Counted from the stretch's first letter, positions 1 through 10,846 are shown. The stretch is 64,000 nucleotides of DNA from an uncultured Rikenella sp. (GCA_947627885.1 CANQXP010000005.1:1-64000); one strand, 5' to 3'. Numbers and translations: made by a program. Notes: generated by a model from the letters alone, not told the origin.

Positions 1-760
1 CCGCAAGCAGCGGCGCGATGCGGGCGATTGGGTGTACCGCCACCGGGTAGGGCTTCTGGTCACGGTGGTGCTCTACCTGATCGCGGCGATCCTTTTCGTT
101 TCCTATAAGATAGTGGTGTACGAGAACCCGGCCACGACGATGTATGTGGAGCTGGTAGACCCGGAAGATCCGGAACAGCCGAAACCGGAGCAGATCCCGC
201 AAAAACCGGTCGAAGAGATCGACCCCGGAAGTTACGAGCGGGTGATGAACCGGACGTCCGACCAGAACGCCAAGATGGACGCTTCGCTGAAGGACGACCG
301 GGGGACGCAGGCGGACAAACTCCTGGCCGAAGCCGAGCGGGTTCAGCAGGAGCTGGCGGCAGGCCAGCAGGCTTTCCGTGCGGGGATGGACGAGATCGCG
401 CAGATGTCGCAGCGGCACAAAGTGCCTAAATCTTCTTCCTCCCAGCAAAAAAGCGCCTCTTCGCAGCGGCAGACGGTCAAGGTGCAGGGCAACGTGACAG
501 TATCTTACGACCTGGAGGGCCGAACGGCGACTTACCTTCATGTTCCGGCTTACCAATGCCGCGAGGGGGGAACCGTCGTGGTCGGGATCACGGTGAACCG
601 CAACGGGGAGGTGACGAACGCTTCGGTCGAAAAGGCTTCCCCTGGGGATTGCATCGCACAGCGGGCGGTACAGGCGGCGCTGGCATCGACGTTCAATGCG
701 GATGCGGGAGCGCCCGACCGGCAACGGGGTACGATCACCTACGTCTTCGTCGCCCAGTAA
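1..760 (+). CDS. TonB-family energy transducer-like protein (5' end outside window)
   Basis: Open frame continues upstream to the window edge (..RKQRRDAGDWVYRHRVGLLV). N-terminal TM, Pro/Glu-rich linker, TonB-like C-terminal domain (VVVGITVNRNGEVTNASV...AVQAAL). Confidence 0.7.
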   Translation, partial: RKQRRDAGDWVYRHRVGLLVTVVLYLIAAILFVSYKIVVYENPATTMYVELVDPEDPEQPKPEQIPQKPVEEIDPGSYERVMNRTSDQNAKMDASLKDDRGTQADKLLAEAERVQQELAAGQQAFRAGMDEIAQMSQRHKVPKSSSSQQKSASSQRQTVKVQGNVTVSYDLEGRTATYLHVPAYQCREGGTVVVGITVNRNGEVTNASVEKASPGDCIAQRAVQAALASTFNADAGAPDRQRGTITYVFVAQ

Positions 761-1293
761 ATCTTTCGTCTTTATCTGAAATCAAGCAAAACGCAGTTGC
801 GTATGTTTAACTGCATGCGCGCGGCCGCGGATGAACGCGTGGATTACGGTGCCCAGCCGTTATGGGGGTATTTACAACTTTGACGGTACTCCATTATGCG
901 GCAACCCTATCGAAACGGCTATGTATGGCCGCGACCGCCCGGCGGACGGCCTTGATGGGAGACTTGCAGCCCGATTGGAGTGCCCTGCAAAACTCGCACG
1001 CGTCGAAATGACTGATGAAGGGCTTATCGAACTGTAACTGCTCTGTTCGGGCCGCTCTTTGCGAGCCCGGCCTCGCCCCGTTTCTTCCGACCGGGCCCAT
1101 TGGAGTTCTTGTGAGGGTTTGCAGGGCCCCAAGGGAGCCGCAGGGTGAAGGGTCGGCGTTATCACAGAAATACAGCTTTTTCGCTGACTCGTTTTCGGCA
1201 CGCCCACGCCCCCCACGGGGTGCGCCGCCGCTCATGCGGGAACGAAATCATTTCAACCGCAGCCTGCGAGGCCCGAACGAGCGTAGCGAGGTC

Positions 1294-1417
1294 GCAGCCG
1301 TTAACATCGCTTCGCTCGTTTTACCTCCGGATTGACCTTCGGTCTTCTTCTTAGCCACTCAGCAAAGCAAGTGGACTTGCTTTGCATTCGTCGGCAACGC
1401 CGGTTCGCCGGGGGTGA
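1294..1417. repeat. Intergenic repeat module, copy A (similar to 53024-53122)
   Basis: gcagccgttaac..tcgct.cgctc.tt ... ccactcag..aagcaa...cttgctttgcattcgt.ggca.cg..gg.tcgccgggggtg is shared with 53024-53122. Confidence 0.7.
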
Positions 1418-1811
1418 CTACGGCCTGACCGCCAACGCGGGGACAAAGCTACTCGCGTCCGACCCGCTTCTGACGCAGCTCATCAGCTATTCACTCTGTC
1501 GGATTCGGCCCTGCGCCCCCCCGAAGCGGCTCCGCCGCTTGGGCGCAAGGGCCGGCGATCCGGGACGAATCGCGCTATTCGCTCAGTCATCCCCCCCCTT
1601 GCGGCACGCCGCCGATGTGGAAAAACAGCTGTTCGCCCATAGCCCATACGACCCGTCAGGTCGCGCACGCCGCAGCTGGCGGAGGCTCCGGCCTGCGCGG
1701 CTCACGATGCCCGCCACCGGACAACCGCAGCTGCTCACCAGAAAAATCAAGCAGATTTACAGCGGTACTTGCAATACTGCGCATGGTTGTCCTCACATCT
1801 TATCCGAAAGA

Positions 1812-3632
1812 TCAGTTGATCAGGATATCTTCCCTGGGATACTCGTAAGGCCCGTGCGGCTGCGGCTTGACGATCGCCATCATCATCCCGATGATTCCCA
1901 CGCGCCCCACGAACATCAACACGACCAGCACCAACTTCGACGCCATGCCCAGTTCGGGCGTCATTCCCAGCCCCAAGCCCACCGTGCCCAGCGCCGACAC
2001 CGCCTCGAACGCCAGCGACGAGATCGACTTGTCCGGCTCCAGGAACGTCAGCAGCGTCACCGCCGTTCCCAAAATCCCAAGCGACACCCCGACCACCGCG
2101 AATGCCCGGCGCACCGACCGCGACGGGATCTCCCGCTTATGCGCCTCGATCGCCGTTTTTCCCCGTATCGTGGCGACCACGTTCTTCACCATCAGGTAGA
2201 ACGTCGTGACCTTGATCCCGCCGGCCGTGGACTGCGGGGCGCCCCCGATCCACATCAGCACCGTGGTCAGTACCAGCGTCGTGGGCAGCATCCGGTGCAT
2301 GTCCACCCCATTGAAACCCGCCGTCCGGGGCGTCACGGCAGCCAGGAACCCCTGCGATAACTTGCCCATGAACGAGAATTCCGCCAGCGAATGGTTCCAC
2401 TCCGCAGCCAGCATGTAGATCCAGGTGCCCAACAGTAAGACGGCCGTCGTTTTCAGCACGATATAGCTGTTCAGGCTCCACTGGCGCGGGTGGCGGTCCA
2501 AAGGGCGCCGCTGCACGAAACGAACCGCGTTCCTGACCTTGCGCCCCACGACGATCAGGAAATTGGAAAAGATCGGGAAGCCGATCCCCCCGAAAATGAT
2601 CAGCCACGAGATGATGACCGGCACACCCCACAAATGCCGCACCGCCGGATCGTACAGGTTTCCCGGCAAGGTCGAGAACCCCGCGTTGCAAAAGGCCGAA
2701 ACGCTGTGGAATACCGAGAAAAAGAGCGTCCGGCCTCCCGAAGCGAAACCCGGGTGCCCGTCCACGACCCCGTATAGCAGCGCAGCTCCCAGCGCCTCGA
2801 CCGAAAGGGTTACGGCGACAATCTTGACCAGCGTCTTGCCCAGGCCGCCCATCTTGTCGCTGCTGAGCAGGTCGCCCAGCTGGAGCTGGCTTTTGAGCGA
2901 GGTCTGCCCCATAAAGAACAGGCCGAAGAAACTAGTGATGGTCATGATCCCCAACCCGCCGACCTGGATCAGGATCAGGATAACCACCTGCCCGGTGGTC
3001 GTGAAAGCATCCGCCGTGCTGACGGTATTCAGCCCCGTAACGCACACCGCGCTGGCCGCCGTAAAGAGCGAATCCACATACTGAATACGGTGGTGCGTGC
3101 AGTTCGGCAGCATCAGCAAGCCCGACCCGACGAGGATAATCAACAGGAAACTGCCCGCCAGGATCGTGGAGGGATTGACCTTCCGGGAAAGAATGCCCGA
3201 CAGGAACCGGGCCAGTTCGAGGAAAGAGACGACCAGCAAGGTGACGATCACGAGCCACGGCGCGCTGACGGTCTCCAGGAAAGGATCCGAAGCCAGCCAG
3301 CGGTGCCGGAGTGCAATGTTGAAAATCGCCACCAGCGTAAGGGCGACATAGGCCCCGATCAGGATCATCCGGTTGCGTTTGTTGAGGCGGGTATTGCGGT
3401 CCGCCGACGTGTCGCCGAGCAGCACCCGCACCGTCACGGCCACCCACATCAGGATCAGCAGGCTCTGGTAGCCGGTTTCGATATAGCGCATCGAGCCGGG
3501 CGTCTGCGGGAAGCCGAACATATAAACCACGCCGAACGGGGCGACGATGCTGATCAGCAGGATCAGCAGGCTGACCAGTTTCAGCGCCCAGCGTTGGAGA
3601 TGGCGTAAAAAACGGCCGGGGGGTTGTTTCAT
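1812..3632 (-). CDS. trkH: TrkH-type K+ uptake membrane subunit
   Basis: Multi-TM protein with repeated TrkH/KtrB pore-like segments (SAVCVTGLNTVSTADAF, SAFCNAGFSTLPGNLYD, TPRTAGFNGVDM, GGAPQSTAGGIKVTTF). Confidence 0.9.
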   Translation of the reverse strand: MKQPPGRFLRHLQRWALKLVSLLILLISIVAPFGVVYMFGFPQTPGSMRYIETGYQSLLILMWVAVTVRVLLGDTSADRNTRLNKRNRMILIGAYVALTLVAIFNIALRHRWLASDPFLETVSAPWLVIVTLLVVSFLELARFLSGILSRKVNPSTILAGSFLLIILVGSGLLMLPNCTHHRIQYVDSLFTAASAVCVTGLNTVSTADAFTTTGQVVILILIQVGGLGIMTITSFFGLFFMGQTSLKSQLQLGDLLSSDKMGGLGKTLVKIVAVTLSVEALGAALLYGVVDGHPGFASGGRTLFFSVFHSVSAFCNAGFSTLPGNLYDPAVRHLWGVPVIISWLIIFGGIGFPIFSNFLIVVGRKVRNAVRFVQRRPLDRHPRQWSLNSYIVLKTTAVLLLGTWIYMLAAEWNHSLAEFSFMGKLSQGFLAAVTPRTAGFNGVDMHRMLPTTLVLTTVLMWIGGAPQSTAGGIKVTTFYLMVKNVVATIRGKTAIEAHKREIPSRSVRRAFAVVGVSLGILGTAVTLLTFLEPDKSISSLAFEAVSALGTVGLGLGMTPELGMASKLVLVVLMFVGRVGIIGMMMAIVKPQPHGPYEYPREDILIN

Positions 3633-3731
3633 GGTTTTGCGGATTGTAAACGCTCAGAGATCGGTTGTCGGGGGCTAAGTGCAAATTCCGTGCAGAAATC
3701 CGGCTTTTCGTCTCCCCCTTCCGTATCCCCG

Positions 3732-4163
3732 TCACTCCCGTACGCAGCGGACGGAAAGGCCGTAGGCAAGTGCGGCGGTGTAACCGGTGCTGATAGCGTT
3801 CCCTACGAAGCGGAGATAGCCGGACGTACCGCTGTTCCGGGCGTTGCCCTCTACAGTGACGTTGCTGATAATCCCACTGCTCGACGCCCGGAACCCGGCC
3901 GTCGGGTACCAACAGCCGCTCCGGCTGCCCGAAACGACCGGAGCGGACCATCTTCTTCCGCGTTCCGCATGGTCGCCTGCCCATGGGCCGTTGTCGGCCG
4001 TAAAAGCGTTCCACGGACTACGCCCGTTATCCTCGCCGCTCAGCGGCACCCGCCAACCCGACGGGCAGGGGTCGAAAAGGGTCTTGATATTGTCTTGCCA
4101 AAGCGAGGCGTTCTGCGGCGTAGTCCAGTCGTTCTGGGGGGCCGAGAAATAGAAGCCGGAGCG
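3732..4163 (-). pseudogene. C-terminal remnant of a FISUMP (Fibrobacter succinogenes major paralogous domain)-like surface protein
   Basis: Minus-strand frame right after the aroE TAA reads RSGFYFSAPQNDWTTPQNASLWQDNIKTLFDPCPSGWRVPLSGEDNGRSPWNAFTADNG...AYGLSVRCVRE*. The DPCPSGWRVP and YGxSVRCV motifs are family-typical. No ATG, signal peptide or N-terminal domain. Confidence 0.75.
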
Positions 4164-4913
4164 TTAACCGTTCCAGATCTCCCAACTGCGCTCCGCCTGC
4201 AACACCAGCATTTCGAGGCCGCCCTTGACCCAGGCGCCCCGGACACGCCCTTCGCGCAGGAAAGCCGTCTGGGCCGGATTGTAGATCAGGTCGTACAGGT
4301 AATGCCCCGCCCCGATGCAGCCATAAGGCAGCGCAGCCTTCGCCTCAATATCCGGGTGCATCCCCAGCGGCGTGGTATTGACGATCAGCCGGTGGGCGTC
4401 CATAATCTCCGGGGTCAGCTGTTCGTAACCGAGGCGCTGCGGCCCCGAAGCCGTGCGGGAAACCTCGACGTACACGATCCCCAGCTTGCGGAGCACGTAA
4501 TGCACCGCCTGCGCCGCCCCGCCGGTTCCCAACACCAGCGCTTTCAACGCAGCCAAGGGTGCCGGAAAGGTTGCGAGCATCTTGCGGAGCGACAGTTCGA
4601 AACCGTAAACGTCGGTATTGTACCCTTTGAAAGAGCCGTCGGGCAGTACTTTGACGCAATTCACCGCCCCAACGGCTTCCGCCTCCGGGTCGATCTCCGC
4701 CAACAGGGATAATATATGCTGCTTATGGGGAATCGTGATATTGAATCCCCGAATATCCGGGGGCAATACCTCTCGCAGCTCCTCGATACGCTCCACCGGA
4801 AAGTTAGCGTAAGAGCACTCGCCCGCAAGCCCCAACGCGTCGAATTTTCGTGCAAAATAGCCCGCCGAGAACGAGTGTCCGAGCGGATATCCGACCAATC
4901 CGTATCTTTTCAT
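4164..4913 (-). CDS. aroE: Shikimate dehydrogenase
   Basis: MKRYGLVGYPLGHSFSAGYFARKF, NITIPHK, GTGGAAQAVHYVL, NTTPLGM motifs. Confidence 0.95.
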   Translation of the reverse strand: MKRYGLVGYPLGHSFSAGYFARKFDALGLAGECSYANFPVERIEELREVLPPDIRGFNITIPHKQHILSLLAEIDPEAEAVGAVNCVKVLPDGSFKGYNTDVYGFELSLRKMLATFPAPLAALKALVLGTGGAAQAVHYVLRKLGIVYVEVSRTASGPQRLGYEQLTPEIMDAHRLIVNTTPLGMHPDIEAKAALPYGCIGAGHYLYDLIYNPAQTAFLREGRVRGAWVKGGLEMLVLQAERSWEIWNG

Positions 4914-4957
4914 AATTATCGACGATTAAGATATGACCTGGCGAGGAAAATCACGGC

Positions 4958-5908
4958 CTATGCTGCCGCATTGCGCTTCCGGCTCAGCACCGTCGCCGCC
5001 CGTTCGATCCCCCAGATCAGCAGGAACCCGACCGCCATAAAGAAAAGGGCCCATCCCAGCATCGCCGGCTGTCCCGTCGCCTGCTCGAAAACGCCCGGCA
5101 GGACATTCCGCTCCACCAGCGGTTGCATCGCGCCGTGGCTGTCGGTATAGGTCTCCAGAGTCTCTTTCCACGGCCATATCTTATTGAGCGACCCCACCAT
5201 AAAGCCGGTCAGCAGCGCCACCGTCATCCCGTGGTGCCTGGCCAGCAGCCACGACAGCAGGTGCGAAAAGCTGATGATCCCGACCACGGCCCCCACCACG
5301 AAAAGCAGCAGCACCGGGATATTGAAAGCCGATACCGCCCCGATGATATAGGCGTACTTGCCCAGCAGCAGCAAAATGAAAGCCCCCGAAATACCCGGCA
5401 GGATCATGGCGCAGACGGCGATCGCCCCCGACAGCATGATGAACCACCACGCATCGGGCGTCGAAGCAGGACTCAGCACCGTGATCATATAAGCCGCCAC
5501 GGCGCCGGCAACCAAGGCCACAACAGTCCCGACGCTCCAACGCTTCACCTCCCTCGCCACCAGCCACGCCGATGCGATGATCAGGCCGAAAAAGAACGAC
5601 CATACGAAGATCGGATGGGTTTCGAGCAGGTATTTCATCACCTTGGCCAGCGAGAAGATCGAGATGCCGATCCCGGCCAGCACCGAAAAGAGGAACCCGC
5701 CGTTGATATGTTTCCAGAACCCTTTCAGATCCAGTTTCAGCAGCTTTCGCAGCGCCGTGAGGTCGAACGAACGGATCGAGCCGATCAGCTCTTCATAAAT
5801 GCCCGTAATAAATGCGATCGTGCCGCCCGAAACGCCGGGAATCACGTCCGCCGCGCCCATGCCGATCCCTTTGAGCACCAGCATCAGGTAGTTTCTCTTT
5901 GCTTTCAT
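4958..5908 (-). CDS. popT: DUF368 membrane protein (PopT-type polyprenyl-phosphate transporter family)
   Basis: KGIGMGAADVIPGVSGGTIAFITGIYEELI and internal repeat MILPGISGAFILLLLGKY are DUF368 signatures. Confidence 0.85.
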   Translation of the reverse strand: MKAKRNYLMLVLKGIGMGAADVIPGVSGGTIAFITGIYEELIGSIRSFDLTALRKLLKLDLKGFWKHINGGFLFSVLAGIGISIFSLAKVMKYLLETHPIFVWSFFFGLIIASAWLVAREVKRWSVGTVVALVAGAVAAYMITVLSPASTPDAWWFIMLSGAIAVCAMILPGISGAFILLLLGKYAYIIGAVSAFNIPVLLLFVVGAVVGIISFSHLLSWLLARHHGMTVALLTGFMVGSLNKIWPWKETLETYTDSHGAMQPLVERNVLPGVFEQATGQPAMLGWALFFMAVGFLLIWGIERAATVLSRKRNAAA

Positions 5909-5977
5909 AAATTGGTTATCCGGTGGTGAGAAAGAAACAAAGATATGTTTTTTGTGTTAAAATAAGGTTAAATAAAA

Positions 5978-6004
5978 GGGCGCGCACCGGCTCGGTGCGC
6001 GCCC
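5978..6004 (-). terminator. Rho-independent terminator
   Basis: gggcgcgcaccg-gct-cggtgcgcgccc stem; followed on the minus strand by TTTTATTT. Confidence 0.8.
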
Positions 6005-6026
6005 CTCGGTTATCCGAAATGACCCT

Positions 6027-8661
6027 TTACAAGGAATTGATGACCTTCATCATCTGCTCGCCCATACCGATGCGGTAGCCCTGCGACACGAACACCACAC
6101 GACCGAACGTGTCCGCCACCACAAACACAGGCAGGTCGTTCATATTACTCAGCTCCAGCGACTGTTTGAGCATATTCGAGACCTCGCCGCCTTTGTCCAC
6201 GCCATAGGTGATGGTCTTCGGCAACTTGCCGAACTCGGCCGGGTTAAACGCCGCCAGCTGGTCATCGCCGGCAAAGAGGAACACCATCCCCCGGTTCCAT
6301 TTCTCCAACTCCGCATTCAGCGCAGCGATGTCGCGCAGCGCATGGTTGGTCGGCTCCTTTTTCGCTTCCAGCAAGGCCAGCACGAAATAGCCCCGGCCCG
6401 TCGTGGCCAGTATCGACTGCGGCTCGTCCATGCCCACCGGCACGAATTTTGCCTCCGGGTTCATCGTCCCGATCACCTGCACCGAATTGTCGTCCTCGCG
6501 CATGGTCATATCCAGCGTGGTCTGTTTATCCGCCTCGACCGTGAAGAACTTCGCCTCGCTCAGTACCGTGCCGTCGGCCATCCGCGTGCCGCTCACCAGC
6601 ATATAGTCGCCCGCTTCCAGCGCGACGGGTTTCGCGAAAATGGCTTTCAGCGAACCGGCCGCCCCCATATCCACGTCCGGATTGCTCAGCTCGATGGTCG
6701 AGTAGCGGCCATCCTTGAGCTTGGCCACCGTGAAATGACTGTAATACTTCGGATCGTCGTTGTGCTTGCTCGGCGTGTAGTCCACCATCAGCGTGCCGCG
6801 CGGCACAGAGCTCGCCGCAGCGGCTGCGGCCGATTCGCCGTCGAAATCGACGTTTTTCCAGGCGTCCACCCCGCACGTGGCCGACAGGTCGTAATACTGC
6901 AAGCGCCCCGTGACAGGTTCATAACGCGCCGGAATACCCTTGCTTCGCGCCATCGCGATAAAATAGCGGTCGCGCCCCGCCTTGTCCGCCATGTTCAGCC
7001 GCTGCACCCCGATCGCAGACATCGGAATGCGGCTCGGGTTGAGGCTGCACCGCCTTCGCCTTCGCAATTATATCCGCAATAGCGTCCGGTTCGGAAGCCA
7101 TCGCCGCCCGGTAGGGCACCAACAGCTCAGTCCCCACCCGCGGGTTGAGAATATACTCCTTGAAATAAGGCGCATCTTTATATTGAACAGCTCCATTCAG
7201 ATGGTCGGCCAGCACAGCCACCGGAGTATCCTGCAAATCCTTGGTCGAAACCACATCCAGCAGATCGAACGCCACGTCCAACTGTCCGGCCGCAGCCGCG
7301 TCGCTGAGGAACTGCGCGATCTCGGCCCAATTCCCCCGGCTCTTCGAAATAACGCTCCACACCTTCGTCGTATCGGCTCCGATCTTCTGCGCCAGCGCGA
7401 AAGCGTCCGCCTTCGGCATCCACGTGGCGATATAGGCGTTGCGGATCGAATCCTCCTGCGCCAGCCTCAGGCTGTTGGCCGCCCGCTGTTCCGGCGTCAC
7501 CCGGTTCTCCGTTTTGCCCTCAACCGGGGGCACAATATCGAAATCTACGGCATAAGCCTCGCCCGTCCCGCCGCGGCGGTTCAGCACGATGGTCAGCGTA
7601 TCCTGCCTGCCGAACGAAAGTTTCTCATAACCGAAGTCGGTGCCGTTCGTCGCCCACACGAGCATATCCCCCAAGCCCGCGGTCATGGTCGCCGTCCCGT
7701 TCGCATCCGCCGTCTTGCGCACCGCCGGATAGAACTCGGCATAGTTGTAGATGCCGAAATCGAGTTTCGCATTCGGCACTGCCGCGCCGGTCGTATCTTT
7801 GACCATAATTGTGGCGGTAGCCACCGGGGCGTAGTTGTGGGTCACATTAATTTCGGTGTAGAGCGGCGTCTGGCTGATGACCTCCTCGTCACCCACGTAG
7901 TTGCCGAACACCTTGGTGTGCATCAGCATCCCGCGTTTGCTGGGGCCGTCGAACCAGCCCATGTCCAGCACCGGCTCCGGCTCGCACGCGCCGAAATAGT
8001 ACCACTTCCCGTCGGCCCACGCCTCGACCCACGCGTGGTTGTCGTCGGTATGCGCCCAGCGCGGGGTATAGACCTGCCGCGCCGGAATGCCCACGGCCCG
8101 CAGGGCGGCCACCGTGAAAGTGGACTCCTCGCCGCACCTCCCCTGCGCATTGCGCACCACGGCCGACGGCGACATAGTACGCCCGTCGCTCGGCGTGTAG
8201 ATCACCTTCTCGTGGCACCAGTGGTTCACCTCCAGAATCGCATCCTCCATGCTCAGCCCTTTCACGCGCTCTTTCAGCTCGTCGTAAAAGGTCACGCGCG
8301 AGGTGTCGAGGTTCTCGTTATTGATCCGCACGGGCAGCACATAGTGCAGGAACAGGTCGTTCGGCACAGTCTTGCCCCACGGCATCTCGGCCTCGGCTTT
8401 CAGCGAAGCGCGCACGTTGCTCAGGTACAATTCCGGCGAATAGTCGGCCACGTCGCTGACCGGCATATAAGCGTACAGGAATTGCAGCCCCTCTTTCTCC
8501 TGAGGCGTTATCCCTTGCGGCAGGGCGGGCAGCCACGCTGACCGCGCCTCCACGTTGGCCTCGACGCTTTTGCGCGTCTGCGGGTCTTTCACGAGCTGCC
8601 CGTTGCCGCCGCAGGCGACCAGCAGGGCGGCTGCCAGAACCGTATAGAGTGTTTTCTTCAT
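6027..8661 (-). pseudogene. Transglutaminase-domain lipoprotein, frameshifted near 7045
   Basis: N-part from 8661 (MKKTLYTVLAAALLVACGGNG lipobox; GRCGEESTFTVAALRAVGIPARQVYTPRWAHTDDNHAWVEAW). The C-part continues in another frame (ORF 6027..7067: NPSRIPMSAIGVQRLNMADKAGRDRYFIAMARSKGIPARYE). Confidence 0.75.
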
Positions 8662-8681
8662 GGTGTTTGGGTATGATAGGA

Positions 8682-10091
8682 TTAGGATTGTTTCGCATTC
8701 AGGGTCGTGTCCGCCGCCAGCGGCGTCACGACCAGTTTCACCTGCTGCATTTTGGTCCGCACGCGCAGCCACTGGGTCAGCTTCTGCCGCTGGTCCGTCG
8801 TGAGTACCTCCCGTGAGGCGGTGGTGATGTAACAGAAGACCGCCGTGTCCGCCGCCACGCCGTTCCCGGCGAAGACCGGAGCCTTCGACACGCTGATCCG
8901 GCTGATACCCTCGCCCCACAGCGTGGTCAGTTCGCGCGAAATATCCGCCGCCGGGAGCGTGTCGCTCAGGTAGCGGTCCGCCAGCTCCTGGAGCTGCTCG
9001 ATGCGCCGGTTCTTTTCGTCCAGTATCTGGGTATTGCTGCGCAGGACGCTCTGCATCGTATGGCTGTCGAAAGTGTTGTCGGCCCCGGCCTGCCGCACCA
9101 CCAGCGTGGTACGCTCCAGGTTGTAGGCTTCCAACTGGTTCCGGGCCACGTTGATGGCATCGTCCGAGACCTTGTTGCCCATCAGCATCACTTCGATGGT
9201 GCAGCTGTCGCGCGAATAGGTCGGTATGGCGCTGACGATCTCGCTCCCCTCGAAGACCAGCACTTTGTCGATATAATTCTTGGCGTTGCTCTCGAAAATG
9301 GTGCGCTGCACGATCCCGTAGGCCAGGATCACGCTCGGCACCAGCGTGACAGTCACGATCACGGTCATGTAGCGCCGCGCCCGCAGCTCTTTCTTCGGAT
9401 CGACGAAAGCGACCTTCCTGTATTTCAGGAACCGGACGATCACATAGGTGCCCAGCGCGATGAAGACGGCGTTGATAAAAAAGAGGTAGAACGCCCCGAT
9501 AAAAAAGGTCATATCCCCTCTGGCCAACCCGAAACCGGCCGTACACAGCGGCGGCATCAGCGCCGTGGCGATGGCCACCCCCGGAATGACAGTCGAGGTG
9601 CGGTCTTGCCGCGTCTGCGCCACGATCCCCGCCAAACCCCCGAACAGGGCGATCAGCACGTCATATATGGTAGGCGTCGTCCGGGCCAGCAGCTCGCTTT
9701 GCGCCGTGCTGAGCGGGCTGATCCAGAAGTAGAGGGTCGAAGTGGCCAGCCCCACCAGCGCTGCCAGCCCAAGGCTCCGCAGCGACCGCTTCATCAGGTC
9801 GAAATTATTGACCCCCAGGGCCAGCCCCACCCCCATGATCGGCCCCATCAGCGGCGAAACGAGCATGGCCCCGATAATTACCGCCGTGGAATTGACGTTC
9901 AGCCCGATCGAGGCGATGAAGATGGCGAAGATCAAGACCCACAGGTTGGTCCCCCGGAATTCGACCCCTTTGTTGATATTCTCGCGCACCTCCTCCTCGG
10001 AGGCTTTGTCCTCGTCGAGGTTGAAGCGGTCGCGCAGGAAATCGGTGAAGCGGTTCCAACTGGATTTATAAGGTTCCTGAGGCTCGTTCAT
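8682..10091 (-). CDS. DUF389 membrane protein
   Basis: NKGVEFRGTNLWVLIFAIFIASIGLNVNSTAVIIGAMLVSPLMGPIMGVGLALG and VIPGVAIATALMPPLCTAGFGLA are DUF389 hallmarks. ATG at 10091. Confidence 0.85.
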   Translation of the reverse strand: MNEPQEPYKSSWNRFTDFLRDRFNLDEDKASEEEVRENINKGVEFRGTNLWVLIFAIFIASIGLNVNSTAVIIGAMLVSPLMGPIMGVGLALGVNNFDLMKRSLRSLGLAALVGLATSTLYFWISPLSTAQSELLARTTPTIYDVLIALFGGLAGIVAQTRQDRTSTVIPGVAIATALMPPLCTAGFGLARGDMTFFIGAFYLFFINAVFIALGTYVIVRFLKYRKVAFVDPKKELRARRYMTVIVTVTLVPSVILAYGIVQRTIFESNAKNYIDKVLVFEGSEIVSAIPTYSRDSCTIEVMLMGNKVSDDAINVARNQLEAYNLERTTLVVRQAGADNTFDSHTMQSVLRSNTQILDEKNRRIEQLQELADRYLSDTLPAADISRELTTLWGEGISRISVSKAPVFAGNGVAADTAVFCYITTASREVLTTDQRQKLTQWLRVRTKMQQVKLVVTPLAADTTLNAKQS

Positions 10092-10386
10092 GTCGGTAAG
10101 CGATGGTTCGTGAGGCAAAGATAACGCTTTTTCCGAGGGGAAGCCCCGGCAGGGAGGAAATGCCGGAGAAGGCCCGCAGCCCCGGCCCGGCCCGCAAAAG
10201 TTCGTGTAAAAAGTGACGAAAAGGTTTCCTGTATCTAACTTTTTTGTATACATTTGGAAAACGATTCGGTAACGTCGGGAAGTATCGGCGGGGCCGGACA
10301 TTTTATGAAAACGGGCTTACGATCCGGTAAGCCAGATTGCTAACCAAAACGGCACGCGGGCGTGCCACAACTTAACTCAAACCTGT

Positions 10387-10791
10387 ATGAACAATTTTGA
10401 CTACAACGACCGGAGCGAGATGGACTCGATGGGCGATGAACTGTACTCCGTGCCGGTGAAGGCGGGAAAACGTATCTACTACTTCGACGTGAAGGCCACC
10501 CGCGGCGGCGACTATTACGTGACCATCACCGAAAGCCGCAAGAAACAGATGCGCGACGGCAGCTTCACCATCGACAAACATAAGATACACCTCTACAAGG
10601 AGGATTTCCAGAAATTCGGCGAAGGGTTCCGGGAGGTGGTCGAATACATCAAGCGCGAGCGTCCGGAGTTCTTCAACGCCGACGGCTCGGCGATCAGTTC
10701 GGTGGCCTCTTCTTCGGAAAGCTCTTCCTACGGCGGTGGCGCGGAGGCTTCGACCACTATTTCGGAGGACGATTTCTTCAAAGGCCTGTAG
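10387..10791 (+). CDS. DUF3276 / PUR family DNA/RNA-binding protein
   Basis: ELYSVPVKAGKRIYYFDVKATRGGDYYVTITESRKK...HKIHLYKEDFQKF. Confidence 0.85.
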   Translation: MNNFDYNDRSEMDSMGDELYSVPVKAGKRIYYFDVKATRGGDYYVTITESRKKQMRDGSFTIDKHKIHLYKEDFQKFGEGFREVVEYIKRERPEFFNADGSAISSVASSSESSSYGGGAEASTTISEDDFFKGL

Positions 10792-10846
10792 GCGGTTTTT
10801 CCGATGGGCCGGGATCGGTGCCCGATCCCGGATATACCGACCACCC

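Noticed and set aside
1332-2360. 342-aa plus-strand ORF starting in the 1-kb gap
   Set aside because: Runs into trkH antisense and is Arg/His/Pro-rich without domain signal; the gap looks non-coding.
761-3631. Possible inverted boundary around the 761-1811 gap (atctttcg on both sides)
   Set aside because: Only an 8-bp match, insufficient next to the 17-19 bp pairs of E1-E4.
8662-9546. Upstream extension of the 875-aa minus ORF
   Set aside because: Overlaps the DUF389 gene out of frame. The real start is the lipoprotein ATG at 8661.
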